From assembly GCA_016841825.1 (NCBI GenBank), contig JAENYK010000003.1, forward strand, positions 1 to 64,000: DNA of 64,000 nucleotides. Reading direction: 5' to 3'. The position numbers and the translations under genes were made by a program. The stretch's first letter is position 1. Each line of letters begins with the position of its first letter. Positions 1-8,491 of this stretch are shown here, piece by piece. The stretch is from Halothermothrix sp. (lineage in GTDB: Bacteria; Bacillota; Halanaerobiia; DY22613). The notes under the pieces are model-generated. The model did no database searches. It was not told the DNA's origin and saw only the letters and a program-made list of their open reading frames with translations.

Positions 1-858
1 TCTTATACCTTCTTTTCTACCTTCCTTTACCCCCTCGATAATTCCTTCTTTTCTACCTTCCATTATGCCTTCCCGCTTACCATCAGTAACTCCTCTGGCA
101 TACCCCTCTTTCTGCCCTTTTAACTGATAGGAAGTAACAAAACCCATTATCTTTTCACTCTCCTTTCGACCAAACTCATCCTGCAATCGCTGATCAATAA
201 TCAGCTCTTCTTCTTCAGTAAGTGTCATTCCCGAATCAAAATAAGCCATAATCAATTCAACCTTCTCGGCTGGTAGACTAAGCCTGGCGATAATTCTGAG
301 GTGAGCCAATTTGACTTCTATCCGCTCCGGAGAACTATACTTCATTCGACTCAGCATAGCAGCGGCGATCGGATTTACACAATCTCGATAAGATTTCCAA
401 TCCTGCTTCTTCAACTGAACCTTCAAAAACCTGAACCTTAAGGTCTTCAGAAAAGGAAATTCCATACTGTATTCATCCGTCTCCTCAACTTTCACACCAG
501 ATGAAAAGACTACTACAGAGAGAATCTTCATGATCGGATACTTCTCGTGCAGCCGAATAAAGTAACTGAACATCTGACGATTATAATCCTTAACCCGCTG
601 TTCCTGCCCTTCAATATGTAAGATAACCTCTCTCTTCTCACCCCGCATTCGCAGTCGATAGACAAGATCGGCAATTCTGGTGCTTAGATCACCCATAATC
701 CGTAATTCACAGTTTTCTTCTTTAATACTATCCTGCTCAATAAGCAGTGCTGCATCTGTAAAATACAACTCCATAAACTCTAACAAAAAAGCACCAATCA
801 ACTGTTTGAACATCCTGTCATAATCTGTATAAGAATCTGCTGAACTATTATTCACCAT
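1..858 (-). CDS. Rpn-family PD-(D/E)XK nuclease/transposase-like protein (cut by window edge)
   Basis: This is the N-terminal part (about 286 codons) of a second copy of the protein at 1553-2629, with the same start context at 858. It carries the Rpn nuclease core with the acidic motif in A-D-L-V-Y and the following H-I-E-G-Q. The C-terminal part, including the rest of the E-G-x-x repeat tail, lies outside the window. Rpn proteins promote RecA-independent recombination and are often multicopy; that is family knowledge. Whether this copy is intact cannot be seen. Confidence 0.85.
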   Translation of the reverse strand, partial: MVNNSSADSYTDYDRMFKQLIGAFLLEFMELYFTDAALLIEQDSIKEENCELRIMGDLSTRIADLVYRLRMRGEKREVILHIEGQEQRVKDYNRQMFSYFIRLHEKYPIMKILSVVVFSSGVKVEETDEYSMEFPFLKTLRFRFLKVQLKKQDWKSYRDCVNPIAAAMLSRMKYSSPERIEVKLAHLRIIARLSLPAEKVELIMAYFDSGMTLTEEEELIIDQRLQDEFGRKESEKIMGFVTSYQLKGQKEGYARGVTDGKREGIMEGRKEGIIEGVKEGRKEGIR

Positions 859-1217
859 CTACTTGCACCCCCTTATTAGAATAAGGTGGTTGGTTAGCTG
901 AGTTGTCAAATTGAGATAAAAGGGCTGTAAAAGTAATAAGGAGTTCCGGGAAGGTTAATTTTGGCAAGATAGGCAATTACAATCGGGGTATCTAGTTATG
1001 GTGAACAGTGCGGAGGTCAAGATTTATCCTGACTGTCAATCTATAACTATACTATCATTAAAGTATTCAATTTGCAAGAGTTATTTATCAAAATTTCATA
1101 AAATTTAATATTTTGTCATAGGACAACATTAATAACTCAAACTATTACTATATTAATCAGGTAAATTACTAAAATTATAATAAACCCTTCATAAACAGTC
1201 TGTTTGGTAAAAACTAT
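1..1217. repeat. Long direct repeat, left copy (partner 1772-2988)
   Basis: Bases 1-1217 match 1772-2988 at a constant offset of 1771, with only a few differences near the right end (around 1187 and 1206). The repeat holds the 5' two thirds of an Rpn-type nuclease gene plus about 360 bp of its upstream region. The left limit is the window edge, so the full repeat may be longer. Similarity stops abruptly after base 1217. Confidence 0.95.
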
Positions 1218-1264
1218 CCTGAAAAATGTATCTAAGTAAGAGAAATTCTTAAACTCTTCTGTTT

Positions 1265-1435
1265 GTGATTATTGCCATTATTTTTGTTCTAAAAATTTCA
1301 AAAGTCCTTTTTTCTGTGAGTTTTGCACTATTAAAAATTGCTATTCCAATCGCCCTGGTAGGATTTGCGGTGGATGATTTTCTGGAATTCGTCAAAAAAA
1401 GCGCCAATCTGTTCCTGATTAACTGGGATACATAA
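1265..1435 (+). CDS. Possible small hydrophobic protein (56 aa) or gene fragment
   Basis: An open frame on the plus strand from GTG 1265 encodes about 56 residues: a hydrophobic half (V-I-I-A-I-I-F-V-L start, then I-A-I-P-I-A-L-V-G-F), followed by D-D-F-L-E-F-V-K-K and an N-W-D-T end. An in-frame stop lies four codons upstream and no good ribosome binding site is visible. The frame starts just beyond the 1217 repeat boundary, so it may be the 3' end of a gene cut by the duplication. A strong terminator hairpin follows. It reads like real protein, but its status is uncertain. Confidence 0.35.
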   Translation: MIIAIIFVLKISKVLFSVSFALLKIAIPIALVGFAVDDFLEFVKKSANLFLINWDT

Positions 1436-1462
1436 GATCTATGCACGGTAACTCAATCTAAT

Positions 1463-1499
1463 AAAGGCCTGTGAAATTCAGAAGAGTTCACAGGCCTTT
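1463..1499. terminator. Bidirectional hairpin terminator
   Basis: Inverted repeat AAAGGCCTGTGAA / TTCACAGGCCTTT with an 11-nt loop. It lies between the small plus-strand frame ending at 1435 and the minus-strand Rpn gene ending at 1553, so it can serve both. Confidence 0.8.
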
Positions 1500-1552
1500 A
1501 CTGTTCTATTATTCTCTTTAGCGTTAGCATAAAACCCTTTAGTTTTGTCCTG

Positions 1553-2629
1553 TTAATCTTCCAAAGAATATTCTAACCGCTTAGCCAGTCCTGAGATCTC
1601 TCCTGCAGATAAGTCAGTAAATTTAACTATCGAATCAACAGGCATTCCAGCCTCAATCATTCGCACGGCAATATTACGTTTACCTTCTACTATTCCTTCT
1701 TTCACCCCTTTTAACATCCCTTCTTTTCTACCTTCTCTTATACCTTCTCTTATACCTTCTCTTATACCTTTTCTTATACCTTCTTTTCTACCTTCCTTTA
1801 CCCCCTCGATAATTCCTTCTTTTCTACCTTCCATTATGCCTTCCCGCTTACCATCAGTAACTCCTCTGGCATACCCCTCTTTCTGCCCTTTTAACTGATA
1901 GGAAGTAACAAAACCCATTATCTTTTCACTCTCCTTTCGACCAAACTCATCCTGCAATCGCTGATCAATAATCAGCTCTTCTTCTTCAGTAAGTGTCATT
2001 CCCGAATCAAAATAAGCCATAATCAATTCAACCTTCTCGGCTGGTAGACTAAGCCTGGCGATAATTCTGAGGTGAGCCAATTTGACTTCTATCCGCTCCG
2101 GAGAACTATACTTCATTCGACTCAGCATAGCAGCGGCGATCGGATTTACACAATCTCGATAAGATTTCCAATCCTGCTTCTTCAACTGAACCTTCAAAAA
2201 CCTGAACCTTAAGGTCTTCAGAAAAGGAAATTCCATACTGTATTCATCCGTCTCCTCAACTTTCACACCAGATGAAAAGACTACTACAGAGAGAATCTTC
2301 ATGATCGGATACTTCTCGTGCAGCCGAATAAAGTAACTGAACATCTGACGATTATAATCCTTAACCCGCTGTTCCTGCCCTTCAATATGTAAGATAACCT
2401 CTCTCTTCTCACCCCGCATTCGCAGTCGATAGACAAGATCGGCAATTCTGGTGCTTAGATCACCCATAATCCGTAATTCACAGTTTTCTTCTTTAATACT
2501 ATCCTGCTCAATAAGCAGTGCTGCATCTGTAAAATACAACTCCATAAACTCTAACAAAAAAGCACCAATCAACTGTTTGAACATCCTGTCATAATCTGTA
2601 TAAGAATCTGCTGAACTATTATTCACCAT
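1553..2629 (-). CDS. Rpn-family recombination-promoting nuclease/transposase-like protein
   Basis: A 358-residue PD-(D/E)XK-type protein (PDDEXK_2/Rpn group). The N-terminal part has the usual D-Y-D-R-M-F-K start. Candidate active-site residues are Asp64 (A-D-L-V-Y), Glu83 and Gln85 (H-I-E-G-Q-E-Q). From about residue 248 to 322 the protein is a degenerate four-residue repeat (E-G-x-x, rich in K, R and E), typical of the C-terminal tail of this family and likely to vary in length by slippage. Family members cut DNA and stimulate recombination between repeats. An almost identical copy with its upstream region is present at the left edge. The gene is probably monocistronic and is closed by the hairpin at 1463-1499. 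Confidence 0.85.
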   Translation of the reverse strand: MVNNSSADSYTDYDRMFKQLIGAFLLEFMELYFTDAALLIEQDSIKEENCELRIMGDLSTRIADLVYRLRMRGEKREVILHIEGQEQRVKDYNRQMFSYFIRLHEKYPIMKILSVVVFSSGVKVEETDEYSMEFPFLKTLRFRFLKVQLKKQDWKSYRDCVNPIAAAMLSRMKYSSPERIEVKLAHLRIIARLSLPAEKVELIMAYFDSGMTLTEEEELIIDQRLQDEFGRKESEKIMGFVTSYQLKGQKEGYARGVTDGKREGIMEGRKEGIIEGVKEGRKEGIRKGIREGIREGIREGRKEGMLKGVKEGIVEGKRNIAVRMIEAGMPVDSIVKFTDLSAGEISGLAKRLEYSLED

Positions 2630-2988
2630 CTACTTGCACCCCCTTATTAGAATAAGGTGGTTGGTTAGCTGAGTTGTCAAATTGAGATAAAAGGGCTGTA
2701 AAAGTAATAAGGAGTTCCGGGAAGGTTAATTTTGGCAAGATAGGCAATTACAATCGGGGTATCTAGTTATGGTGAACAGTGCGGAGGTCAAGATTTATCC
2801 TGACTGTCAATCTATAACTATACTATCATTAAAGTATTCAATTTGCAAGAGTTATTTATCAAAATTTCATAAAATTTAATATTTTGTCATAGGACAACAT
2901 TAATAACTCAAACTATTACTATATTAATCAGGTAAATTACTAAAATTATAATAAACCTCTCATAAACAGTCTGTTTAGTAAAAACTAT
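1772..2988. repeat. Long direct repeat, right copy (partner 1-1217)
   Basis: Matches 1-1217 as described there. It includes the promoter region of the Rpn gene (2630-2988). The pattern is that of a segmental duplication with a unit of at least 1771 bp. Confidence 0.95.
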
Positions 2989-3258
2989 ATAATCTATCGA
3001 TGAACTTTGTAATAAAAGTTTGCAACAGTTGCCTGGATTTTCCTTAAGTATTCCTATGATCTTGGACTAATAACAAGTAATTCCCACCAGTTTTTCCATT
3101 AAGCGTCTGATGCAAAAACTATTAGTAACCCTTCTATCAATCCTGCAATAATTCCCGATAAACTATTATTATATTACAAAGAATTACGCAATAAAAAATC
3201 ACAAAATTTTGTGAGTGCCTCGGATAAACGAGTTAATCATCAATACAACCACTAACAG
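2989..3258. other. Intergenic, nothing recognised
   Basis: AT-rich sequence between the end of the 1.2-kb repeat and the terminator of the TPR/peptide operon. I see no open frame with a ribosome binding site and no repeat. Confidence 0.6.
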
Positions 3259-3298
3259 CATTATGGCCACCATCTTGGTTAAGATGGTGGCCATAATG
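3259..3298 (-). terminator. Terminator of the TPR/peptide operon
   Basis: Perfect 18-bp inverted repeat CATTATGGCCACCATCTT / AAGATGGTGGCCATAATG with a 4-nt loop, 13 bp beyond the peptide gene. No T-run follows, but the stem is very stable. Confidence 0.75.
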
Positions 3299-3311
3299 TC
3301 GTTGTTCACCC

Positions 3312-3434
3312 TTATATATTCTCTCCAGGAACTATTGAATTTGGATCTGGTGCAACATACGGATTAGCAAAAACAATTACATTTGATAAAAGCAGAATCG
3401 AAATTATCCCAAGAACCAGAATAAACCTCTTCAT
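3312..3434 (-). CDS. Secreted small peptide, Phr-like pheromone precursor candidate (40 aa)
   Basis: ATG at 3434, 22 bp after the TPR gene, preceded by a good ribosome binding site (AAAAGGGGGATATGTT). The 40-residue product begins M-K-R-F, has a hydrophobic core (residues 4-22) and a likely signal peptidase site after V-F-A (residue 23). That would release a 17-residue tail NPYVAPDPNSIVPGENI. A TPR receptor gene followed by a tiny secreted pro-peptide gene is the classic layout of Rap-Phr and other RRNPP systems. The active peptide would be exported, trimmed, re-imported and bound by the TPR protein. The layout and signal peptide are seen; the signalling role is inferred. It could instead be an unrelated small exported peptide. 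Confidence 0.75.
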   Translation of the reverse strand: MKRFILVLGIISILLLSNVIVFANPYVAPDPNSIVPGENI

Positions 3435-3456
3435 AACATATCCCCCTTTTGTTTAT

Positions 3457-4437
3457 CTATAGTTTTTCATAATAAGATGTGCCATTAAACTCTGTTTTTA
3501 CCGAACGATTTAACGCTCTTAAACAATCAATTTTATATTCATTCATTACGTTATTTATTTTTGCTAAACATTCAAATGCCAATGGATACGCCTCTGCTCT
3601 TCTAAAATGCTCAAAGGCCATGTAAAATGTATCCAATGCTTTAAACAGCTGTTCATCCTTAAGTTCAGCCATTGCTTTAACATAGAATGTTCTTCCAACG
3701 TTTACATTATCGTTGTACTTAGTCCCAATAATCTCAGATTTTTGTGTGTACTCATCAATTAATGCAGAATGATCCCCATCTTCATATTTCAAATAGGTTT
3801 CAGCCAGATTATTATAAATATATGGCAGATCCTTTTCTTCGCAGAAAGGCATCGCTGCTTTTAACATATCAATCGCTTGATCCAGCTCATCCTGATAATA
3901 GTAGTAAACACTATAACTGTTATAGATCCTCCATTTACGGGCATTGGGTAAATCCTCAAAACCCGCTTGCGTTAAATCCAAATAATCCTTAACTTCTTTT
4001 AGTTTTTCGGGAGCAACAGGATTTTTGCCCAGACTTAAATTCACCCAGGCAATATTAGTATATAAAGCAGCAAGCTCTGAAGGATTGCTCGTAACTAACA
4101 GAAGTCCCTTAAATATATCAATCGCTTCATCTAATTGTCCCAGATATCCTTTAATCATCCCTTTGCGATTTTTCAATATAAAAGCTTTTTGAAAACTATT
4201 ATACTGCAAAGCCAAATTGATACATTCCAGAGCTTTTTTGTGATGATTGTTGAAGAACAATCCTTCTGCCTGTAAATATGTAGCTTCAGCCAACATCTCT
4301 TCATCATTTCCTACTAATGCCAATTCTATGGCAGTTCCAATCTTTGACATAAACCCGAGAATATCTTTCTCTTCTAACATCTTTTTGGCTTCATCATAAT
4401 ATTTAGCTGGAGACAAAGCCAGAGCTGGTTCATTCAT
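3457..4437 (-). CDS. TPR-repeat protein, RRNPP/Rap-like receptor candidate
   Basis: A 326-residue, all-helical cytoplasmic protein of tandem TPR-like units. Examples are A-E-A-T-Y-L-Q-A-E-G-L-F-F near 60, K-A-L-E-C-I-N-L-A-L near 70, L-D-E-A-I-D-I-F-K-G near 100, L-D-Q-A-I-D-M-L near 185 and K-A-L-D-T-F-Y-M-A-F near 265. There is no N-terminal helix-turn-helix, so if it belongs with peptide receptors it is closer to Rap (protein-binding) than to PlcR or Rgg (DNA-binding). The start is supported by GGGAGAGGAAAGG just upstream. The downstream secreted peptide gene and shared terminator suggest a receptor-peptide pair. A generic scaffold TPR protein remains possible. Confidence 0.8.
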   Translation of the reverse strand: MNEPALALSPAKYYDEAKKMLEEKDILGFMSKIGTAIELALVGNDEEMLAEATYLQAEGLFFNNHHKKALECINLALQYNSFQKAFILKNRKGMIKGYLGQLDEAIDIFKGLLLVTSNPSELAALYTNIAWVNLSLGKNPVAPEKLKEVKDYLDLTQAGFEDLPNARKWRIYNSYSVYYYYQDELDQAIDMLKAAMPFCEEKDLPYIYNNLAETYLKYEDGDHSALIDEYTQKSEIIGTKYNDNVNVGRTFYVKAMAELKDEQLFKALDTFYMAFEHFRRAEAYPLAFECLAKINNVMNEYKIDCLRALNRSVKTEFNGTSYYEKL

Positions 4438-4506
4438 TCCTCTTTCCTCTCCCTGGTTTTAATTAAATCCCAACAGACGGTAAACAGTAAATTGCTATTA
4501 ACTAAC

Positions 4507-4535
4507 ATTATATCATACAGGGAAAAAAACGACAA
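4507..4535 (-). promoter_or_regulatory. Sigma-A-type promoter of the TPR/peptide operon
   Basis: On the minus strand: TTGTCG (4535-4530), 17-bp spacer, TATAAT (4512-4507) with an extended TG element one base before the -10. It lies about 70 bp upstream of the TPR start codon. Confidence 0.7.
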
Positions 4536-4767
4536 CATATAATTATAATATTTACATTTTTATTAAATATTTCTGTGTAAAGATATTTTATAAATAATTT
4601 TTGCTCAGTATAAATTTTTAACTTTTATCACTGAAGAGTTATAAATAGATATCTATCTTCATTTCTATTCAATTATCCATTATTAAATTATTCAAAGTTT
4701 TAACCAGATATTACCTATCCGATATAATTTACTCTAAAGAAAATAGTCCGCAAGGCTTGAAATCTGG
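4536..4767. other. AT-rich spacer between operon promoter and CRISPR array 1
   Basis: Very AT-rich with no open frame or repeat recognised. It lies beyond the leader-distal end of array 1. Confidence 0.6.
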
Positions 4768-5461
4768 TATCTCATCCACGCACCCGCGTAGGGTGCGACA
4801 CCATTTGCTGATTTGTATTTAGATCGACAAGTATTTCAATCCACGCACCCGCGTAGGGTGCGACTTAACTACTAACGCGATAGGTTTCATTGTCGGATAT
4901 TTCAATCCACGCACCCGCGTAGGGTGCGACTTACATTATTGAGTTTGACGAATTTGAACTAATGATTTCAATCCACGCACCCGCGTAGGGTGCGACGAAA
5001 AGCTGTAGTTTGCCAGATTATCAATACCAACATTTCAATCCACGCACCCGCGTAGGGTGCGACATCAATCTAATAAATCTACAGGAATTGGATTGGGAAT
5101 TTCAATCCACGCACCCGCGTAGGGTGCGACAACTGACTATCATTGATAGATTGCTTTTCCATCTATTTCAATCCACGCACCCGCGTAGGGTGCGACAATT
5201 TTGAGGAGGCTTGATAAGCTTATCTCACTAATTTCAATCCACGCACCCGCGTAGGGTGCGACTTGCTAAGGGTTTTACAATTATGTTGACTAGTAAATTT
5301 CAATCCACGCACCCGCGTAGGGTGCGACGCTACATTCCCCATTGCAAATGTTTAATACAGATTATTTCAATCCACGCACCCGCGTAGGGTGCGACCAACG
5401 AACTGATATCCTCCCGCACGGTCCCCGAAATTTCAATCCACGCACCCGCGTAGGGTGCGAC
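4768..5461 (-). CRISPR. CRISPR array 1 (type I-C), 11 repeats, 10 spacers
   Basis: Repeats of 32 bp start at 4768, 4833, 4899, 4965, 5032, 5099, 5165, 5231, 5297, 5364 and 5430, with spacers of 33-35 bp. Read on the minus strand the repeat begins GTCGCACCC and ends GTGGATTGAAAT, the usual I-C orientation. The stem CGCACCC/GGGTGCG closes a TACGC loop. The copy at 4768 is degenerate over its first six plus-strand bases, marking the leader-distal end. The array follows cas2 on the same strand, with the leader between them. Confidence 0.97.
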
Positions 5462-5635
5462 TGTACCCAGAGAAAACGCAGTGATACCAACTCCTCATTT
5501 GACGGTTTCCGCGAACCTAGAAAAACTGCTGTATTTTCTGCTCTAAAATATGCGATCAAATTACCTCAAGCCAGATATGACAACAGGTGCGAACCTCCCA
5601 GGGTTTTTATGTTCGCTTCAGGTTCGCGGAAAATT
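5462..5635 (-). promoter_or_regulatory. CRISPR leader of array 1
   Basis: About 170 bp between array 1 and the cas2 stop, clearly similar to the flanks of arrays 2 and 3. A 13-bp inverted repeat, TTTCCGCGAACCT (5506-5518) and AGGTTCGCGGAAA (5620-5632), brackets it. A second conserved block, GGTGCGAACCTCCC then GTTTTTATGT, lies at about 5586-5612. Leaders direct transcription and spacer integration; the inverted repeat could be a protein-binding site. Confidence 0.85.
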
Positions 5636-5926
5636 CTAGATCATTATAAAGCCTTCGGGATCATATGTCTCTTTAGCTCCCACATGTTCAACTCTTTTCT
5701 TCCAATTTTTACCTAGATAATAGTAGCGTAAGCTATCTTTACTTTGATCAATCAACTTTTCCAGTTCTGTTTTAAGTACCGTAAACTGAGTAGGGTCCAC
5801 GAGGCACTCAAAAACAGAATTTTGTACCCTTTGTCCATAGTTTTCACACTGTTTTGCAACCAAACGCAACCTTTTTCTACCTTCTGAATCTTCGGTGCAT
5901 ACATCATACGTGATTAAAACCATCAT
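5636..5926 (-). CDS. cas2: CRISPR adaptation endoribonuclease-fold protein Cas2 (type I-C)
   Basis: A 96-residue ferredoxin-fold protein that forms the integration complex with Cas1. It shows the Cas2 start V-L-I-T-Y-D-V with the conserved Asp, the R-L-R-L-V-A-K-Q-C-E-N-Y-G-Q-R-V-Q-N-S-V-F-E-C segment and the L-R-Y-Y-Y-L-G strand typical of subtype I-C. Two ATG codons in tandem follow an AGAGGTGAG site; either may start it. It is the last gene of the cas operon, 20 bp after cas1, and its stop adjoins the array 1 leader. Confidence 0.96.
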   Translation of the reverse strand: MMVLITYDVCTEDSEGRKRLRLVAKQCENYGQRVQNSVFECLVDPTQFTVLKTELEKLIDQSKDSLRYYYLGKNWKKRVEHVGAKETYDPEGFIMI

Positions 5927-5946
5927 TGATATCTCACCTCTTACTC

Positions 5947-6963
5947 CTATTTGAACAAAAATGGTGGATATCCCTCTAAATCCTTTCGCAAAAATCTCGC
6001 CAAGAGTAATGACTGAACATAGGGGATAAGACCAATTTCAATTTTCTCATTCAAAAAGGGATGTATGATCTGTTCTCTTTTTCGGTTTTGCCATGCGCCA
6101 ATGACCGACTTTTTTGTATCTGAATCCATGATTATTCCACCAGATTCTTTACATACGAAACCTCTTCCATTAATCTGTTTACGGTTTATCAAAGTCAATA
6201 CCAATCTATCTACTAGATAAGGTCGAAGCTCCTCCATTAAATCCAATGCCAGACTGGCTCTCCCGGGGCGATCCCGATGCAAAAATCCAACATAAGGATC
6301 AAGTCCAACAGATTCTAACGCTGACTGAACATCATGAGCGAGAACTGTATATAGAAAGGATAATAGAGCATTCAAGTTATCTCTAGGAGGTCTTCGAGTA
6401 CGTTCATGCATGTAAAAACTATCCTTCTGAGTAAGAATCAGCTTATCGTAAGCCGAATAATATTCCCGTGCCGTATCTCCTTCCACACCTCGCAGCTCAT
6501 CCAGATTAGTACACTGTTCGATTCTATCTATCTTACCTGTTAGATTGTTCACAATCAGCTCAAGCGGTAATTGGTGATCTCTAATAGCTCGCTGCAGTAC
6601 AGCACGACAATTTAACACCTTACCTGTTATACAATTTTTGGCTATCTCCAGGGATTTATTCTCATCATCTGCTCGCCGATATTGCTCTCTTCTTAGCAGC
6701 ACATTACCTGAAACTTTACCTGTCACCCGGGCATAAAAACGCCCATACTCACTTAAAAAAGATAAGCCCACATTTCTTTCAGCACATAATTGCATTACTG
6801 CCGGGCTGGCCCCAATATAGCCAAAACAGACAATTCCTTCAAGATTATGAATTGGTATGCGAAAAATCTCTGAATTATCGACTTTAACAACAACATTTTC
6901 CCCATCTTTGGAAAGATATGATTCAGGAGTGGTTACATATAGTACATTCAATAGCTTTCTCAT
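5947..6963 (-). CDS. cas1: CRISPR integrase Cas1 (type I-C)
   Basis: 338 residues, full length for I-C Cas1. Metal-binding residues of the family are present: Glu161 (G-V-E-G), His229 (F-L-H-R-D-R-P-G-R) and Asp241 (L-A-L-D-L-M-E-E). The N-terminal beta domain and C-terminal helical domain are both complete. Cas1 joins new spacers at the leader end of the arrays together with Cas2 and, here, Cas4. Its ATG overlaps the cas4 stop by 4 bp, indicating translational coupling. Confidence 0.97.
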   Translation of the reverse strand: MRKLLNVLYVTTPESYLSKDGENVVVKVDNSEIFRIPIHNLEGIVCFGYIGASPAVMQLCAERNVGLSFLSEYGRFYARVTGKVSGNVLLRREQYRRADDENKSLEIAKNCITGKVLNCRAVLQRAIRDHQLPLELIVNNLTGKIDRIEQCTNLDELRGVEGDTAREYYSAYDKLILTQKDSFYMHERTRRPPRDNLNALLSFLYTVLAHDVQSALESVGLDPYVGFLHRDRPGRASLALDLMEELRPYLVDRLVLTLINRKQINGRGFVCKESGGIIMDSDTKKSVIGAWQNRKREQIIHPFLNEKIEIGLIPYVQSLLLARFLRKDLEGYPPFLFK

Positions 6964-7631
6964 TCTTCAGCTACCACCTTTTTTATATACTCATTCACCT
7001 TCTTTTTTTTACTAGTTATCTTTGGTTGGCAGATCTCTATCATGGAGCATAGATCACAATGTTTTCTAAGTTTTGCTTTAGGAGTTACTCCTTCCCGAAA
7101 AGTTATGTGCATTCGCTCCGCAAGTTTTTGAACTAATCCCCTCAATTCACTATCCAGAATTACTTCAGATCGCCTTTTTATTGCATTGTAAAATAGATAC
7201 CCTTTGTCAATAGTAACATTAAGCATCTCTTCCAAACATATTGCCTGCGCGCAAAGCTGCACCTCGTCTCTCGCGTCAGATTTCGGTTTGCCCCTTTTGT
7301 ACTCAACTGGAATAGGCATCCAGAACCCTGCTTTATCTTTCAAACTGACACCCTGTGACTCTGATCTGCTAAACTCGACAACATCAGCTACACCATATAA
7401 CCCTAACCTATGAGACACAAGCGGAACTGAACGTGCAATCACCAGATCTCCACGCGTTTCAACAATAAAGGGATCATCTGCCCGCTCATGGATATACTTG
7501 CCTTCAATCGTCCTGACATTTTCCTGCCATTGTTTTTCAATATGGATTAATGCCCACTGTCTTTCACAAAAGAAATAGTGCTGAATCCCTGACAGCATCA
7601 GAAAATCTTCTTCTAAATAATCGCTTCTCAT
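6960..7631 (-). CDS. cas4: Cas4 RecB-like exonuclease with Fe-S cluster
   Basis: 223 residues. The four cluster cysteines are Cys22 (Y-F-F-C-E-R) and Cys192, Cys195 and Cys201 (H-C-D-L-C-S-M-I-E-I-C). The RecB-type nuclease residues Asp83 (V-A-D-V-V) and Glu110-Tyr-Lys112 (V-E-Y-K-R-G-K-P) are intact. Cas4 trims prespacers and selects the PAM during adaptation in I-C systems. It overlaps cas7 and cas1 by 4 bp each. Confidence 0.96.
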   Translation of the reverse strand: MRSDYLEEDFLMLSGIQHYFFCERQWALIHIEKQWQENVRTIEGKYIHERADDPFIVETRGDLVIARSVPLVSHRLGLYGVADVVEFSRSESQGVSLKDKAGFWMPIPVEYKRGKPKSDARDEVQLCAQAICLEEMLNVTIDKGYLFYNAIKRRSEVILDSELRGLVQKLAERMHITFREGVTPKAKLRKHCDLCSMIEICQPKITSKKKKVNEYIKKVVAEE

Positions 7632-8491
7632 AATTTTTCTATCAGAGTAACACCTTCCGGAACTGATTGATGATCGAGCAGTACCTGATAGTCGGAATAG
7701 GCTCTGGCAGGTTTGGCAGCATCTTTTTTCTCTACCCGCAGCAGATCAAACAGCTTATGTGCAGGTGCATTACCCAAGCCAGATTGGTGCTCAAAAATAA
7801 TCAATTTCCGTACCGCCATCTTCCCTCTTGCAGCAGAGTGATCATGCTCGAACATGTTAACAATCGCTTCCCAGAGTAACTCCAAATCCTCTTGAGTAAA
7901 ATATGTCTTTTCTGCCAGGAAAGCAGATATATACCCTTCAGCCCGATACAAAGCATATGGAACAATATGCTTTCTTCCCATTGACCTCTCTTTTTCAGCA
8001 TCCTTGGCATTAGTTACCGCCATCCGGGTGATGGTTATCTCCTGCTGCGTAATCGGATCAATACTTCTGGCAAAATTGAATTGAACCGCACCTCTAACCT
8101 GACCGCAGTTTATCTCTGTAGACATTACTGCACCAAAAGCTCTTACATCATAAAAATTCTTACACATAAATTCTGTTAGTTCTACTGCCTTATCTTTAGC
8201 AGTCTTCTTATCTTTGGGATCTACATTCAACTCTTTATAAGCCTCTTTATTAGTATCATTTAATACCGAACCTTCTTTGACATATATTCTATAACCTGTA
8301 CTATCTCTTTTGGCAACCTCAACATAATTGCGAATCTTTCTCTTCAAACAGACATCTGTGACAATTCCATGTCCTGTCTCATAATCTATCCTGGGCATAT
8401 TTCCAGCATCTGGATCCCCATTGGGATTTCCATTCTCCACATCAAACAAGACAACAAACTCATACCGTTTATCTAACTTATTCATTATCAA
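7628..8491 (-). CDS. cas7: Cascade backbone protein Cas7 (type I-C, Csd2 family)
   Basis: 287 residues. It begins with the I-C Cas7 signature F-V-V-L-F-D-V-E-N-G-N-P-N-G-D-P-D-A-G-N and includes D-V-R-A-F-G-A-V-M-S-T and the G-R-K-H-I-V-P-Y-A-L-Y segment. Multiple Cas7 copies coat the crRNA in the I-C Cascade. It overlaps the 3' end of cas8 by 14 bp and the start of cas4 by 4 bp. Confidence 0.96.
   Translation of the reverse strand: MIMNKLDKRYEFVVLFDVENGNPNGDPDAGNMPRIDYETGHGIVTDVCLKRKIRNYVEVAKRDSTGYRIYVKEGSVLNDTNKEAYKELNVDPKDKKTAKDKAVELTEFMCKNFYDVRAFGAVMSTEINCGQVRGAVQFNFARSIDPITQQEITITRMAVTNAKDAEKERSMGRKHIVPYALYRAEGYISAFLAEKTYFTQEDLELLWEAIVNMFEHDHSAARGKMAVRKLIIFEHQSGLGNAPAHKLFDLLRVEKKDAAKPARAYSDYQVLLDHQSVPEGVTLIEKL

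Noticed and set aside
1249-1446. 65-codon minus-strand frame
   Set aside because: The opposite strand reads a hydrophobic protein-like sequence in this interval, and this frame lacks a ribosome site.
5010-5716. Open frames with repeated N-P-R-T-R-V-G-C-D peptides
   Set aside because: They are translations of CRISPR repeats. The same holds for frames at 13299-13928 and 15226-15973.
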